NCBI RefSeq assembly: GCF_018812025.1
Contig: NC_063050.1
Coordinates: forward strand, 6,967,694-7,031,693
Reading direction: 5' to 3'
DNA: 64,000 nt
Source: Megalobrama amblycephala
Taxonomy: Eukaryota; Chordata; Actinopteri; Cypriniformes; Xenocyprididae
Below are positions 1 to 11,194 of the stretch, in pieces; the stretch's first letter is position 1, and each line of letters begins with the position of its first letter. Both the position numbers and the translations under genes were made by a program. The notes under the pieces were generated by a model that saw nothing but the letters and a program-made list of their open reading frames with translations, searched no databases and had not been told where the DNA came from.

Positions 1-455
1 TCGTCTAATTCTCTTTCCCATTTCTGCTTGATATAGCTAGATGAGTCTTTTCTATTCTCCATCACGGCCCGGAAAGAAGAGATTATTTTAGGATTATTCT
101 TTAGGAGTCATTTATCAATTTGAGTTTATTCAATTCAGTACTACCCATTCTTTTACTCTCTTTCAAAATAGTCCCGTGTTTGTAAGTAACAAGAGAAATC
201 ATTATTATCCAAATTATAATTGACTTTTACTTCTGCAAAACTTTAAAATTTTCCTTGTAAAACAAAGGTGCACAATGCAGTTAAACCTTTAGTTGCCCAT
301 CTCCTAAACCCTACATCAATGAAGCCCTAGTTTAAATATTATGATCAAATGCCACCCATCTCAACAATAAAATCTGATATTGTAAGGTTATACTGCTCAA
401 CTAATTTAATCCACACCTCAAGTGTGGTTACTGTTATTTGATCTGTAGCTTATTT

Positions 456-700
456 TTAAGGAGCCAAGGACCCTCAAGCTGTCCTATATGACTACCTTCT
501 TTCAGCCAAATACAATCAGAGTTATATTAAAAAATTATCCTGGCTCTTCCAATCTTTGAATAGGGCTTGTGATTTTAAAGCCCAAAAAAGTGCATCCGTC
601 CATCATAAAAGTAATCCACATGGCTCCAGGGGGTTAATAAAAGCCTTCTGAAGCAAAGCAATGGGTTTTTGGCAAGAACATTATCCATATTTGAAAAATT
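456..700. repeat. Interior fragment of a dispersed palindromic MITE
   Basis: The stretch has the same order of short motifs (a CTATATGACTACCTTCTTTC-like start, then a CCTGGCTCT block, then CATCATAAAAGTAATCCACA, then CCTTCTGAAGCAAAG) found around 9080-9150 and 13340-13460. It lacks a clear left terminus. A right terminus of the same family lies at 1852-1931, so an original copy may have been split by the unrelated repeat at 714-1800. There is no coding content. Bases 1-455 show nothing I can name. Confidence 0.45.
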
Positions 701-713
701 TCTAAACTATAAT

Positions 714-1800
714 AATGACTTCCATGCAAACGACCTCCGACGTGGCACGTGACGTAGGATGTCTAAACCTAGTGAAAAATAAATATACTAAAATGTATTT
801 GAAATACATTTATTTCATGCTAAGTATACTACAAATACATTTACATATTATAAAAATATGCTTCAATTGTACTTTTGGTAATACTAAACTAGTATACCTA
901 AAGTCTGCTAAATTGGAACAACTAATTTTGTACTTAATGTACTTTAAAGGTGCTAAAGAGGATGTTTTGTTTTATACATTTTTGCAATATTACCTGAAAC
1001 TGTCTTTACTAACTGATAAAAGACTATTTATTAGGTGCACTGAAAGTAACAATATTAATATACATCATCTGTGCACGAGGTAGGGCCTTAAAAACATCAG
1101 CCAATTGTTTACGCGATCATCGCGTAAACGATTGGCCCTCTGGCTTGTCAATCACTGCCGTGACGTTCCTTGTGAGAGACGAGCGCGGCTGCACGCTCCA
1201 GTAACTTTCCACACTCCACAGGCGCCGCATGCGATGTTTTTGTCAGGAGACAGGAGTAACAACTGCAGATTATGAGTTTCCTGCGGTGAGTCCGACATAA
1301 TGAATCCACTAACACGACACAGCGAATGCCGGTGGTAAACACTCGTGTTCCGTTACTTGTGCACGAGTTTTGGGAGGCGTTCCCTCGAAAGGAGGGGGGG
1401 TTGTTCTTACGCATGCGCTCATTTCAAAAACTCAGTAACAGTCTTTGGTTTCTCAGTCGACGAAAAGATCCTCTTAATCACCTTTAATTGTGTGGAAGTA
1501 GTGCTGAGGTCCAACTAAAGATATATACAAGTATATTTGATTGTGTTAAAGTGGAACTATTTCAAGTATACATCAGGTACATTTTAAATATATTGCATTT
1601 AATGACTGATATTATACAAAGATCAATCCTTATTAATAGTGTTATTAAAACTCATTTTAGGCCAAATATTAAGAAATGTGCATTGTGCACAATTAACACT
1701 CCGAATGAAGTTTTTTTAAAATATAATTTTTATATTAAGTCTAAAGTGAAATGTCAGTAAATATATTTGAAGTGTATTATTACTTTTTTATTAGGGTAGT
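714..1800. repeat. GC-rich dispersed repeat with a near-perfect palindrome
   Basis: This block separates two pieces of a TTAA-type MITE. At 1101-1137 it holds a palindrome: CCAATTGTTTACGCGAT, a one-base centre, then the mirror-image arm. The 1144-1460 part is markedly GC-richer than the surroundings. I see no credible gene. I recognise the CGCGTAAACGATTGG style only as a common fish repeat and cannot assign a superfamily. Confidence 0.4.
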
Positions 1801-1851
1801 GTAAGCTTAGGTGAGAGTATGCCTCTCGTGTTTCAAACAATAGTGCTGGGC

Positions 1852-1931
1852 AACACTCTTACTCTACTCTTATATGGCTTGAGGGTGAGTAAATCATGGG
1901 ATAATTTTCATTTGTGGCTGAACTATCACTT
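1852..1931. repeat. Right end of a TTAA-target MITE
   Basis: The sequence runs GGGATAATTTTCATTTGTGG, then CTGAACTATCACT, and finishes at TTAA (1932-1935). That is the mirror image of the AGGGATAGTTCACCC terminus seen at 9026 and 27444. It is the closing end of a family member whose left end is not intact. Confidence 0.55.
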
Positions 1932-1935
1932 TAAT

Positions 1936-3160
1936 GCTTATCAGTAAATGGCCACTATTATGATTGGCTAACATCATTGCACAAGAAACAGTATCAACAC
2001 TCATTCACTGTTGCACATAAGTGTTTTGTTTCTTTTAACTTCTGTCATTCTGTTTTCTTCTTACAGGAGCATCTGCAAAGGTTTTCCTGTTTACTTCTCT
2101 AAATAAAACAACTGTCCTTTAATTGCACAGGGGAACATACAGTATCATTTACAGTAATCTAAAAATATATATAATTTTGACTGTGAAAGACGAGAAAAGC
2201 CTGTTAATTGACTAACGGTATTCCGTTAACTATGACTATGTGGAAAATGTAATAGAGCTAACCTTTACATTCATTTTCTAGTAAAATTGTACCAGTAAAA
2301 TTGACAAATCATCTTATATATACTGTACAATGAAAAAATCATTAAGTGACATTCCCAGAATCCCATGACATTTTGTTGCCACTTATGTATGTTATGGTTC
2401 TATGGAACATGCTATGTTGTTAAATATTAAGTTTATAGCATTATTTTAGTGTCATGTGTGTTACCGTTATAATGTTTTGTGTTTGTGTGTATGGCACTGT
2501 GTACATTTGTAAATTTCAGTATTACTTTCTGTTAATATGTTTACATGGTATTTTTGCAGAATTATGTAGCTGTACCCTGCTGTTTATGATATTGTTCATA
2601 TTATTATTCTTTTATTTTTTTAACAATACATTTCCTTAATAAATTCTTGTACTCTTTCTCATCCATCCATTTTTACCCTTACTCTACAAGAACTCTTTGA
2701 GCGCCCCCTAGCGTTCACACACAGATTATTCCCTCCAAAGGCCACTTGTCTCTCAAGCAATGCATTCTGGGAGAAGAAAAAAACATGGGGAGTAAAAGTT
2801 GGTTTGAGAGCAGTTTCTTAATTTGTGTATAGAAATGAGGTATAGTCCAATATGTGTATTCTCGTTGTAAATGCATTTTGAACCAGTACAGGCAATACAG
2901 ATCCATGTTGGATTTCTGTCCATCCATTGACAGTCCATGCAACTACCACTTTGACACATAAAAAGTTTATAAAGTAATTATGAAAAGAATCCATATGAAT
3001 TGAACGGTTTAGTCCAAGTTTTCTGAATAGACTATTGCTTTATTTGATGAAAAGTTTAAATTTAGGCTTTTGTTCACATATAAACATTCATCAATGCACA
3101 CAGCAGATATAAGAAGCTCAGGCATGATTGCTTTATGTGCAAGAACCATGAGATTCATTC
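1936..3160. other. Intergenic, nothing recognised
   Basis: AT-rich sequence without splice-bounded coding exons, tRNA-like folds or terminal repeats that I can see. Short open frames here have no domain-like composition. Confidence 0.4.
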
Positions 3161-3186
3161 TCATTCTCGTTTGAGCTTCAATAACC

Positions 3187-3316
3187 AAGAATGGTCCTCA
3201 TTGGTCCTTGCTGAAGCTCAAACGTGCTGCGTAACACATGAAAATTACCTCATGTTCATTCTCATGTGTTATGCAGCATGTTTAAGCTTCAGTGAGAGCC
3301 AATGAGGACCATTCTT
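3187..3316. repeat. Imperfect foldback repeat
   Basis: The left arm (about 3187-3240, AAGAATGGTCCTCATTGG onward) pairs with the right arm (about 3263-3316, ending CCAATGAGGACCATTCTT) around a short centre. The arms are roughly 53 bases with a few mismatches. It is either a small MITE or a hairpin-forming relic. Flanks 3317-3987 hold AT-rich sequence with nothing I can name. Confidence 0.55.
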
Positions 3317-3987
3317 GTATGTTACACAGCATGATTGAGCTTGTGGAGTCAAATAAACCCAATTTTATGCATATTTGGCCATCAGCCATTTAATGCTATA
3401 TTTTATATATATATTTAATGCTATATATTTTATGCATTGACATTCAAAATTTGGTATGTGTCAGTGATGTCATGTCCAGAAGGAAAAAAAAATCATGAAA
3501 TTGCTATGAATTGAAAAATTATAATGAAATTTAAAAAAAAAAAAATGCTAATTGCTTTTGATTGATTTTGCCTTTTGAAAAGGAGTCTTAACTGATTTCT
3601 GATGGATTTTCTATGTTGACACCTTGGAAACCAATCACAATAGTAGCCAGGAATGGAAAAGGTCCTTCAACCAAACTCTCAAATACATGTTAACCACAAA
3701 TGTTTAATAATAGTGTCATATGCACATGTATAATAGCATGTATTTAAGGGAGCAAGACCACAGCAGGTAACTGAGCTGGTACTCTCAGTGTGGAATGTTA
3801 TGAAGTTTTTATATCATAATATAATGTGTTAATGTTAGATTTTTGTTCCAGAATTGGTGCTAATTTCAGGCCTATGTCTGTATGGATTCTCAACATTCTC
3901 CATAATTCTAAAGAGCAGAAATCATATAATGAATCCAAATGTGTAGTAAAAGAGACTTGTATGCAGGAAAGATTAAAGATAGTTTCT

Positions 3988-5984
3988 TCATCCTATGCAG
4001 ACAGATGCATACTCAGTGTGATTCTCCTCTTTAGCCACCTGTAAAAACACAACACACATGATACAAAAAGAAAATTACATTTTCTAATTGCACACAAAAT
4101 TAATTAATAAAGTAAAGAACTGCTCCAATGAAATCACCCCAAATATGTTGACTGTAACACAAACTATTGACGACAACAAAAGATATCAGATGTGTTTCCT
4201 CTTCCATTTTAAAAGTCTTGTTTATTTTGTATCAGATCATCATATAACGCACAATAACTCACCATTTTTTGTGCATTTCTTTTGTAAAATATCGGATCAG
4301 CGTAAATGATCTCTTCATCATGAGACTGAACTGTTGCATCATCAACATCCACAACTATAGCAAATAAAAATAAAATCCATGCATTAAAAACAAAACTTAA
4401 ATGTAACTACATCTTTGTCACATTCAAAGTGTAAATTGAGATGAGTTAATTGTGATATGAACGTAATCCACAGAAATTACGCATGCTATTTCCAGTAGGT
4501 AACACTTGCCTTCTTGATCAGTTTTTCTATATTTCCTGCAAATGCAGAAGGTCCCGACTGCAACTAAAATCAACAGAGATCCAGCAGAGATCAGCACTAT
4601 CAGAGAGAATGAGTTTGAAGGAGACTGTCTGTCTAGTGCTGTAATGATAAAAAAAAAAGTGCATGCATCTGATTTGCAACAAAACACAAGAGATCAGGTC
4701 AGTAAATAAAAGCTAATATCATATCTGTCGTACCTGCACATGTGTGACAGAGGTGAGTGATGTCCAGATGTTGAGTCTGGTTGCTGATGGGATTGTTCAG
4801 CACACAGCTGTAGGTGCCAAAATCTCAATTTTTTATCCTGATATTCCACCTCCAGAGGTAGAGAGAGACGTAAAGACAACGTTGATGATATTTATTTACC
4901 ACTGAGATCAAACACACTGATGCTGGACAATAAACTGTTTCCTTTGTACCAGGAGAGAGTCACATGACTCACATTCACAGCTGAACACACCAATGAACAA
5001 TTTGATGATGATGATGAAGAACATTGTGAAGAGTTACTGCTGATGACAGGAACAGGCAGACGAGCTGTAAAACAGAGAATAAATAGAATGCTTGGTTTAT
5101 TGAGTGAATATTTGCATTTTACCATGTAAAAATAAATAAATAAATAAAAATATGTGAACTGTGAACATTTGGATAAATGATCTCTACTCACCATAGACAG
5201 AAACATTGAATGTTATTGTTGTTTCTTTCACTCCACTTTTATCTAGTTGATAAACTCCAGCATGTTCAGTTGTGATGTTTGTGATGGTCAGAGATCCAGT
5301 TTGATTGTCCAGCTTCAGTCTGTCTCTGAATCTCCCATCAAGAGCATCATCATATAAGATTCTAGACTTTCTATTGATTTTAGCTATGAGAGACTTTTCA
5401 GCTCCAAATCTCCACAGTATATCTTCATCTTCATGTATTTCAGTAATACCAGTGTATAAAGTGACAGAATCTCCCTCCATCACTGACACTGAATGTATCT
5501 CATTTGTTTCAGCAGCAAACACACCTTAAGTATATGAAAACGTTTTGATTCGTATTGGTTTAAAACCCTGATATCAGTTTGTAACCTTTAAATGTGAAAT
5601 GAAGAACAGCAGCAGAGACAAAATATTATATATCACTTATGAACAGACAGATGAGCATTAATCTTTATCTTTAATGTGTTTTTAGGTTATCTCCTGTAGA
5701 GCAAAATAAATGTGTGAGGTTACATATCACATTCGTAAATTTAAGTTTAATTCTGCTTATCATTTATAGTTGTATATGTGGGACATTAAAACAGGTTCGC
5801 TGAAAGATGGCCTGGATATATAGTAAATCTCAGTTTGATTTGATTGATTGCGAAGAAATAAAAATCCCTCAGTTGAACAGCAGCAGTATTGATCTGAAAC
5901 AGAAAGAAATGCAGCCATAAACAACTTACCAATCAGCCATCTCCAGCACAAACAGAACAAAACAAGCTTGTGAAACATTTCCAT
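3988..5984 (-). pseudogene. Gene A: SLAM/CD2-like receptor with a damaged C2 exon and an ITSM tail
   Basis: Six exons on the minus strand: signal peptide 5930-5984, V-like domain 5192-5524, C2 domain 4734-5064, TM 4510-4638, tail 4263-4330 and 3988-4038. The V domain has no cysteine, as in CD2/SLAM domain 1. The tail carries EIIYADP and ends with TEYASV, a match to the ITSM pattern TxYxx(V/I) that in SLAM receptors binds SAP/EAT-2-type adaptors. Compared with genes B and C, the C2 exon has an insertion near 4870-4900 that brings a stop and a 13-base insertion near 4820 that shifts frame, so a B-like full-length product is impossible. The first insertion also creates a donor at 4899/4898 (G|GTAAAT); splicing there gives a 165-nt exon that keeps phase 1 and leaves a 266-residue frame with half a C2 domain. 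The intron after the TM exon has a GC donor. Status is pseudogene or truncated receptor. Confidence 0.72.
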
Positions 5985-5999
5985 TCAGCGTCTGATGTA

Positions 6000-6996
6000 A
6001 GCCTATATCCGCTGAAAACACTCAAGCTGGTTTGAATCCTCCCACTGCAGTATTTGACCCTCCTAATGCACACATGCTCTGTGTGATACATATATACATG
6101 TCTTTATGACTCTTATTGACACTTTAAACATTAATATCGAAAAAATATATAGCCTATATATTTTTAACATTTATACTTTTTGAACAGTAGTTGTCAGACA
6201 GAGTTAAGTATGTAAAGATTGAAGAGTGCAATGTGTAAATCTTTATAAATTTCATGGTACAATAAAGGTTTTGACTTTTAAAATGGCTTACAATCATTTA
6301 GCGAATTATAAAACAGGTAAAATCATCTCCCATATCCTGTTTCTGCTCTTACTAAAGTGTGACACTAACATCTCAACACTTGAGTCAAACTGAAACCTGC
6401 TGCGGTCTGATTTCCTCAGAAAGATAGTGTGATCTCTTAGGTGGACAAACAGCTTGTGCATGTAGGTGAAAACTTCCTGCATGAATCTTACAGTTGATGC
6501 CAACTAACAGTTTGAAGCTAAATTAATCCATCAAAAAAGGTCAAAGAGTCACAGATAAACATCTAAAAGGCATTACCTATTGTGATTATCATTGATAAAC
6601 CTCACAGACTGACATCAGATCTTTTCACAACTGCTACTATAGGTTACTTAACCAAAATATGACCATTTACTCTTTAATAATACAGACATATTAAAAGCAT
6701 ATTTAACCATTCAAAAATTAAAAATTTGAGTAGTTGTTGTTTTTCAATCAAAAACCTGTTTGCATACTCTGTTATTTATGAAGACATTGACCGTGACTTG
6801 TCTGTATAAAAGAGCATTTGTATATGTCTGTATTAAGTTAGTATATGTTTCGAATGTCTTTATAGTTTCCACATTGTGTATGTGATCTTTTTTTTCCTGC
6901 ATTGCCTCATTTGCACAGTTGTCTGTCTGCGCCTTTAAAGCTGACTTCACTGTTTGCATTGAACTAATATAACTTATTCTTGCTTTACCTTTAAGT
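6000..6996. other. Upstream region of gene A
   Basis: No coding exons seen. A block at about 6020-6060 (TTTGAATCCTCCCACTGCAG followed by TATTTGACCCTCCTA) is shared with the regions directly upstream of genes B and C and may belong to the core promoter. The AP-1/IRF composite lies at 6381-6397. Confidence 0.4.
6381..6397 (-). promoter_or_regulatory. AP-1/IRF composite (AICE1-like) sequence upstream of gene A
   Basis: TGAGTCAAACTGAAACC contains an AP-1 site and, after four bases, GAAA; read on the minus strand it is TTTC-N4-TGACTCA, the published AICE1 arrangement bound by BATF/JUN with IRF4/IRF8. It lies about 400 bp upstream of the gene A start. The surrounding 60-80 bases recur upstream of B, C and near the G remnant. 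The motif is seen directly; binding is inferred. Confidence 0.5.
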
Positions 6997-7141
6997 TTAA
7001 AGGGTTAGTTCACCCAAAAATGAAATTTCTGTCATTAATTACTCACCCTCATGTTGTTCCACAACCATAAGACCTTCGTTCATCATCAATTAATATATTT
7101 TTGATGAAATCCTTTTTTTTTTTTTTTTTAAATCCTCTATA

Positions 7142-8695
7142 CAGGGAGTGCAGAATTATTAGGCAAGTTGTATTTTTGAGGATTAATTTTATTATTGAAC
7201 AACAACCATGTTCTCAATGAACACAAAAAAACTCATTCATATCAAAGCTGAATATTTTTGGAAGTAGTTTTTAGTTTTAGCTATTTTAGGGGGATATCTG
7301 TGTGTGCAGGTGACTATTACTGTGCATAATTATTAGGCAACTTAACAAAAAACAAATTTATACCCATTTCAATTATTTATTTTTACCAGTGAAACCAATA
7401 TAACATCTCAACATTCACAAATATACATTTCTGACATTCAAAAACCAAACAAAAACAAATCAGTGACCAATATAGCCACCTTTCTTTGCAAGGACACTCA
7501 AAAGCCTGCCATCCATGGATTCTGTCAGTGTTTTGATCTGTTCACCATCAAAATTGCGTGCAGCAGCAACCACAGCCTCCCAGACACTGTTCAGAGAGGT
7601 GTACTGTTTTCCCTCCTTGTAAATCGCACATTTGATGATGGACCACAGGTTCTCAATGGGGTTCAGATCAGGTGAACAAGGAGGCCATATCATTCGATTT
7701 TCTTCTTTTATACCCTTTCTTGCCAGCCACGCTGTGGAGTACTTGGACGCGTGTGATGGAGCATTGTCCTGCATGAAAATCATGTTTTTCTTGAAGGATA
7801 CAGACTTCTTCCTGTACCACTGCTTGAAGAAGGTGTCTTCCAGAAACTGGCAGTAGGACTGGGAGTTGAGCTTGACTCCATCCTCAACCCGAAAAGGCCC
7901 CACAAGCTCATCTTTGATGATACCAGCCCAAACCAGTACTCCACCTCCACCTTGCTGGCGTCTGAGTCGGACTGGAGCTCTCTGCCCTTTACCAATCCAG
8001 CCACGGGCCCATCCATCTGGCCCATCAAGACTCACTCTCATTTCATCAGTCCATAAAACCTTAGAAAGAATCAGTCTTGAGATATTTCTTGGCCCAGTCT
8101 TGACGTTTCAGCTTGTGTGTCTTGTTCAGTGGTGGTCGACTTTCTGCCTTTCTTACCTTGGCCATGTCTCTGAGTATTGCACACCTTGTGCTTTTGGGCA
8201 CTCCAGTGATGTTGCAGCTCTGAAATATGGCCAAACTGGTGGCAAGTGGCATCTTGGCAGCTGCACGCTTGACTTTTCTCAGTTCATGGGCAGTTATTTT
8301 GCACCTTGGTTTTTCCACATGCTTCTTGCGACCCTGTTGACTATTTTGAATGAAACGCTTGATTGTTCGATGATCACGCTTCAGAAGCTTGGCTATTTTA
8401 AGACTGCTGCATCCCTCTGCAATATATCTCACTATTTTTGACTTTTCTGAGCCTGTCAAGTCCTTCTTTTGACCCATTTTGCCAAAGGAAAGGAAGTTGC
8501 CTAATAATTATGCACACCTGATATAGGGTGTTGATGTCATTAGACCACACCCCTTCTCATTACAGAGATGCACATCACCTAATATGCTTAATTGGTAGTA
8601 GGCTTTCCAGCCTATACAGCTTGGAGTAAGACAACATGCATAACGAGGATGATGTGGTCAAAATACTCATTTGCCTAATAATTCTGCACTCCCTG
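7142..8695 (-). mobile_element. Tc1/mariner-superfamily transposon with IR/DR ends
   Basis: The 1554-bp element is flanked by TA (7140-7141 and 8696-8697). The terminal inverted repeat begins CAGGGAGTGCAGAATTATTA. A second, internal copy of the repeat lies at 7321-7343 and, inverted, at 8494-8516, giving the paired direct repeats inside each inverted repeat (IR/DR) known from Sleeping-Beauty-type elements. Termini look well preserved, so the insertion is not ancient. It carries one transposase frame, read on the minus strand. Confidence 0.9.
7460..8477 (-). pseudogene. Tc1-like transposase, one net frameshift
   Basis: Translation starts at 8477 (MGQKKDL). The N-terminal half (to about residue 135) is the bipartite helix-turn-helix DNA-binding region, including the KIAKLLKRDHRTIKRF recognition helix. 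A net one-base frameshift near 8058-8066 ends this frame and moves the catalytic domain to the next frame, which runs to 7460. Visible catalytic residues are the D of LWTDEM, the D of FMQDNAPSH and the E of SPDLNPIENLW. There are 37 residues between the last two, giving DD37E rather than the DD34E of most fish Tc1 elements. No other lesion is evident; the product would be inactive as it stands. Confidence 0.88.
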
Positions 8696-9025
8696 TAGAA
8701 AGTAATGAAATTCCAGAAACGCTGCAACATATATGTTTAGAAGAATGGGGAGAGATGAATTTGTTGGATAAAGTCATTATTTTTGTTTTGTTTTTGTGCA
8801 CAAAAAGTATTCTCGTCACTTCATAACATAAGGTTGAACCACTGCAGTCACGCTGACTGTTCTAACAAGGTTTTTACTACTTTTCTGGACATTGAATGTG
8901 GTAATTTCTTTGCTCTCTATGGAGGATAAAAAACCTCTAGGATTTCATCAAAAATATCTTAATTTGTGTTCTGAAGTTAAACAAAGGTCTTACAGGTTTG
9001 GAATGACATGAGGGTAAGTACTTAA

Positions 9026-9195
9026 AGGGATAGTTCACCCAAAAATGAAAATTATCCCATAATTGACTCACCTTCAAGCCATCCTATAGTGTACTATCTT
9101 CTTTCAGAGGAACACAATCAGAGATATATTTTAAAATATCCTGGCTCTCCAAAGAAAATCATGGGATAATTTTCATTTTTGGGTGAACTATCCCT
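9026..9195. mobile_element. 170-bp TTAA MITE nested in an older member of its family
   Basis: Flanked by TTAA at 9022-9025 and 9196-9199. The ends AGGGATAGTTCACCCAAAAA and its mirror are nearly perfect inverted repeats, and the element folds back on itself. Removing it with one TTAA copy re-joins the outer MITE. Confidence 0.8.
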
Positions 9196-9639
9196 TTAAT
9201 GACAGAAATGTCATTTTTGGGTGAACCCTTAAGTGAATTCTTTAATTTCATTGTGTACACATTATCCTATTGCAGTATTGATAACTTTACACATCAAGTG
9301 ACTTCATTTAAACTATAAATATTGTAAATATCGATCTGATCAAAAATCCATGTGAAAATAGCCCATATTTAATAAAACAACATTATAGCCTTAGGTAGCT
9401 CAACCCTTTTGACTGAATAAGCCACGCCCCTCTGCCTTTACCGCTGGTGCTGCGGTTCTACAGCTGGATACTAGTACTATTGGGATTCGAGCGGTCAGGG
9501 TCAGATTCGAGTGGTCAGGGTCAAGGCGCAGGCCTTGGAGACTCGTTTCGGAGCTTCGGCGTCGAGCATCACATCACGAACGAAATGACAAACTTTGTGT
9601 GTTGCTAATTTTTTACCGGCTTCTTGCCTACCATGATCT

Positions 9640-9653
9640 ACTTTCGCTTTCAC
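9640..9653 (+). promoter_or_regulatory. ISRE-like site in the gene D promoter
   Basis: ACTTTCGCTTTCAC has two TTTC cores two bases apart, the ISRE/IRF layout, and lies 66-79 bp before the gene D start codon. An aligned sequence with an IRF-type core lies at the same place before gene E. The remainder of 9233-9718 shows no other feature that I can support. Confidence 0.45.
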
Positions 9654-9969
9654 ATCACTATCGACATAAAAAAATTATAGACAGAATCTGGATTTATTGT
9701 CGGAGCAGTTGTGAAATTATGTTCGGTATTTTTCCCTTGTGTCTTTTGCTCCTGCTTGGTAAGACATTTATTTATAGCCTACCACATTTGCTATATTATT
9801 ATTAGCCCTGTTTCCTGGTGTTGCGTCACCATTGAAAATCAAACGCATTATGATGTTAAATTGTTAAATTATAATGTTAAACGGGAACATGAGACAAATA
9901 GGAAGTCATTAATTTGTTAAACTGTAAATATCCTGTGTTTTTGTTTGTTTGTTTTTTGTATAGCTCCAG

Positions 9970-11194
9970 GGGCCTGTTTCAGAAAGGAGGTTAAGTGAGA
10001 ACTCTGAGTATGTTAACCCTGAAATGAGGGAAACTCTGGGTTTTCTGTTACAGAATGGGAGGTATGTCAAACCCGACAAAGCAGGGTAAGTCAAGCCTGT
10101 TTCTGAAAGAGAGGTAACTTATACTCAGAGTCAGTTACCATGGTAACTTACTCTGTGAACCTAACCTGGTCGGGAGCAGGTTTTCTTTGGTAAACCCAGA
10201 GTTTCCTTCGGTCTCCTCCCCCTTTTTAAAGTGCAAGTGGTTTAAATAGTTCACTCATTCATTCACACTGCAAAAATGCTTTTTCTTACTATTTTTTGTC
10301 CTATTTCAAGTACAAATATCTAAAAATTCTTAAATCAAGATGGATTTTGCATATAAGAAAATGATATAAAACATTTAGTCTTGTTTCCTGGGGGATCTAA
10401 ATTAAGTGCATTTTAAAAATGCACTTAATAAAATTATCAATATCTACCAGTTTGGTAAAAAAAAATGCAAACGGAAAACAAGATTATTCGGAGTGTCTAT
10501 TACTAAGTGCAAATTTACAGTAGCTCCGCCCACCAATGTCAGACCATGTTAGCATTGACACATTCTTGTGGCTGCAGTGGTGTAGGCAGTAGTGTGTTGG
10601 GTGTGGAGAATTAACGTGTGATGCGATTGACTGGGTTTGAATCCGCCTTCTAAAAAGCTTGCTATTCTCCTTTTTCCCATCACATATCACATCAGAAAGG
10701 CATTTAATTTCAATGAAAATGAAGAAAATGTTCTAAAAGTGGAAGTAGATTGCCTAACGAGTGTTTAATAATAATAATACAATAATTTACACTCTTATTA
10801 TTGCATCCTGTTAAATTATTATTTTCTCCTTTTTTGCATGTGGGATACCATGATAATGAATATTAGTTCAATAACTTACCATTCTGCCAGTTTTCACCTT
10901 TGATATTATAACAGTGATAAGAATTAAACTTGCATTGACTCAGAAGTATGCGGACGTCCTTTTGTCACGTGCTGTTGCCATGGTGAATTGTAATATCGGA
11001 GCTCCATTGATGATGGCTTTTCATAGTCGTGGTGCACGCGCTTAACTCCGAGTCAACCTACTCAGAGTCGATTGAACTAAGTCAATTCAGCTGTTCTGAA
11101 ACAGAAAACTCAGAGTTTCCCATCTCAGAGTAAGTCAACTCAGAGTTCAAGTTTTAACTCAGAGTTGGTTGAACCTCCTTTCTGAAACGGGCCC
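9970..11194. mobile_element. Harbinger-like non-autonomous element in intron 1 of gene D
   Basis: The ends GGGCCTGTTTCAGAAAGGAG and its mirror (11175-11194) are inverted repeats flanked by CAG at 9967-9969 and 11195-11197. A 3-bp target duplication is typical of PIF/Harbinger elements. Subterminal sequence is rich in repeats of the ACTCAGAGTT type. There is no transposase frame in its 1225 bp. Confidence 0.65.

Larger units (their letters stand above)
7001..9228. mobile_element. TTAA-flanked palindromic MITE, split by two later insertions
   Basis: The left end AGGGTTAGTTCACCCAAAAA follows TTAA (6997-7000). The right end, the mirror CATTTTTGGGTGAACCC, precedes TTAA (9229-9232). TTAA target duplications with these ends point to a piggyBac-type non-autonomous element. 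Its body continues on both sides of a Tc1-type element (7142-8695), for instance ATTTTTGATGAAATCC at 7099 against GGATTTCATCAAAAATAT at 8940, and it is interrupted again by a sister MITE at 9026-9195. Confidence 0.75.

Noticed and set aside
715..1083. A 122-residue open frame at the left of the window
   Set aside because: Low-complexity AT-rich translation inside a dispersed repeat, without splice signals or domain features.
4694..4879. Open frame over the second half of the gene A C2 exon
   Set aside because: It is the C2 sequence read out of frame after the 13-base insertion, not a separate protein.
7866..8441. A 191-residue open frame on the plus strand
   Set aside because: It is the antisense shadow of the Tc1 transposase, with no start context or splice sites of its own.
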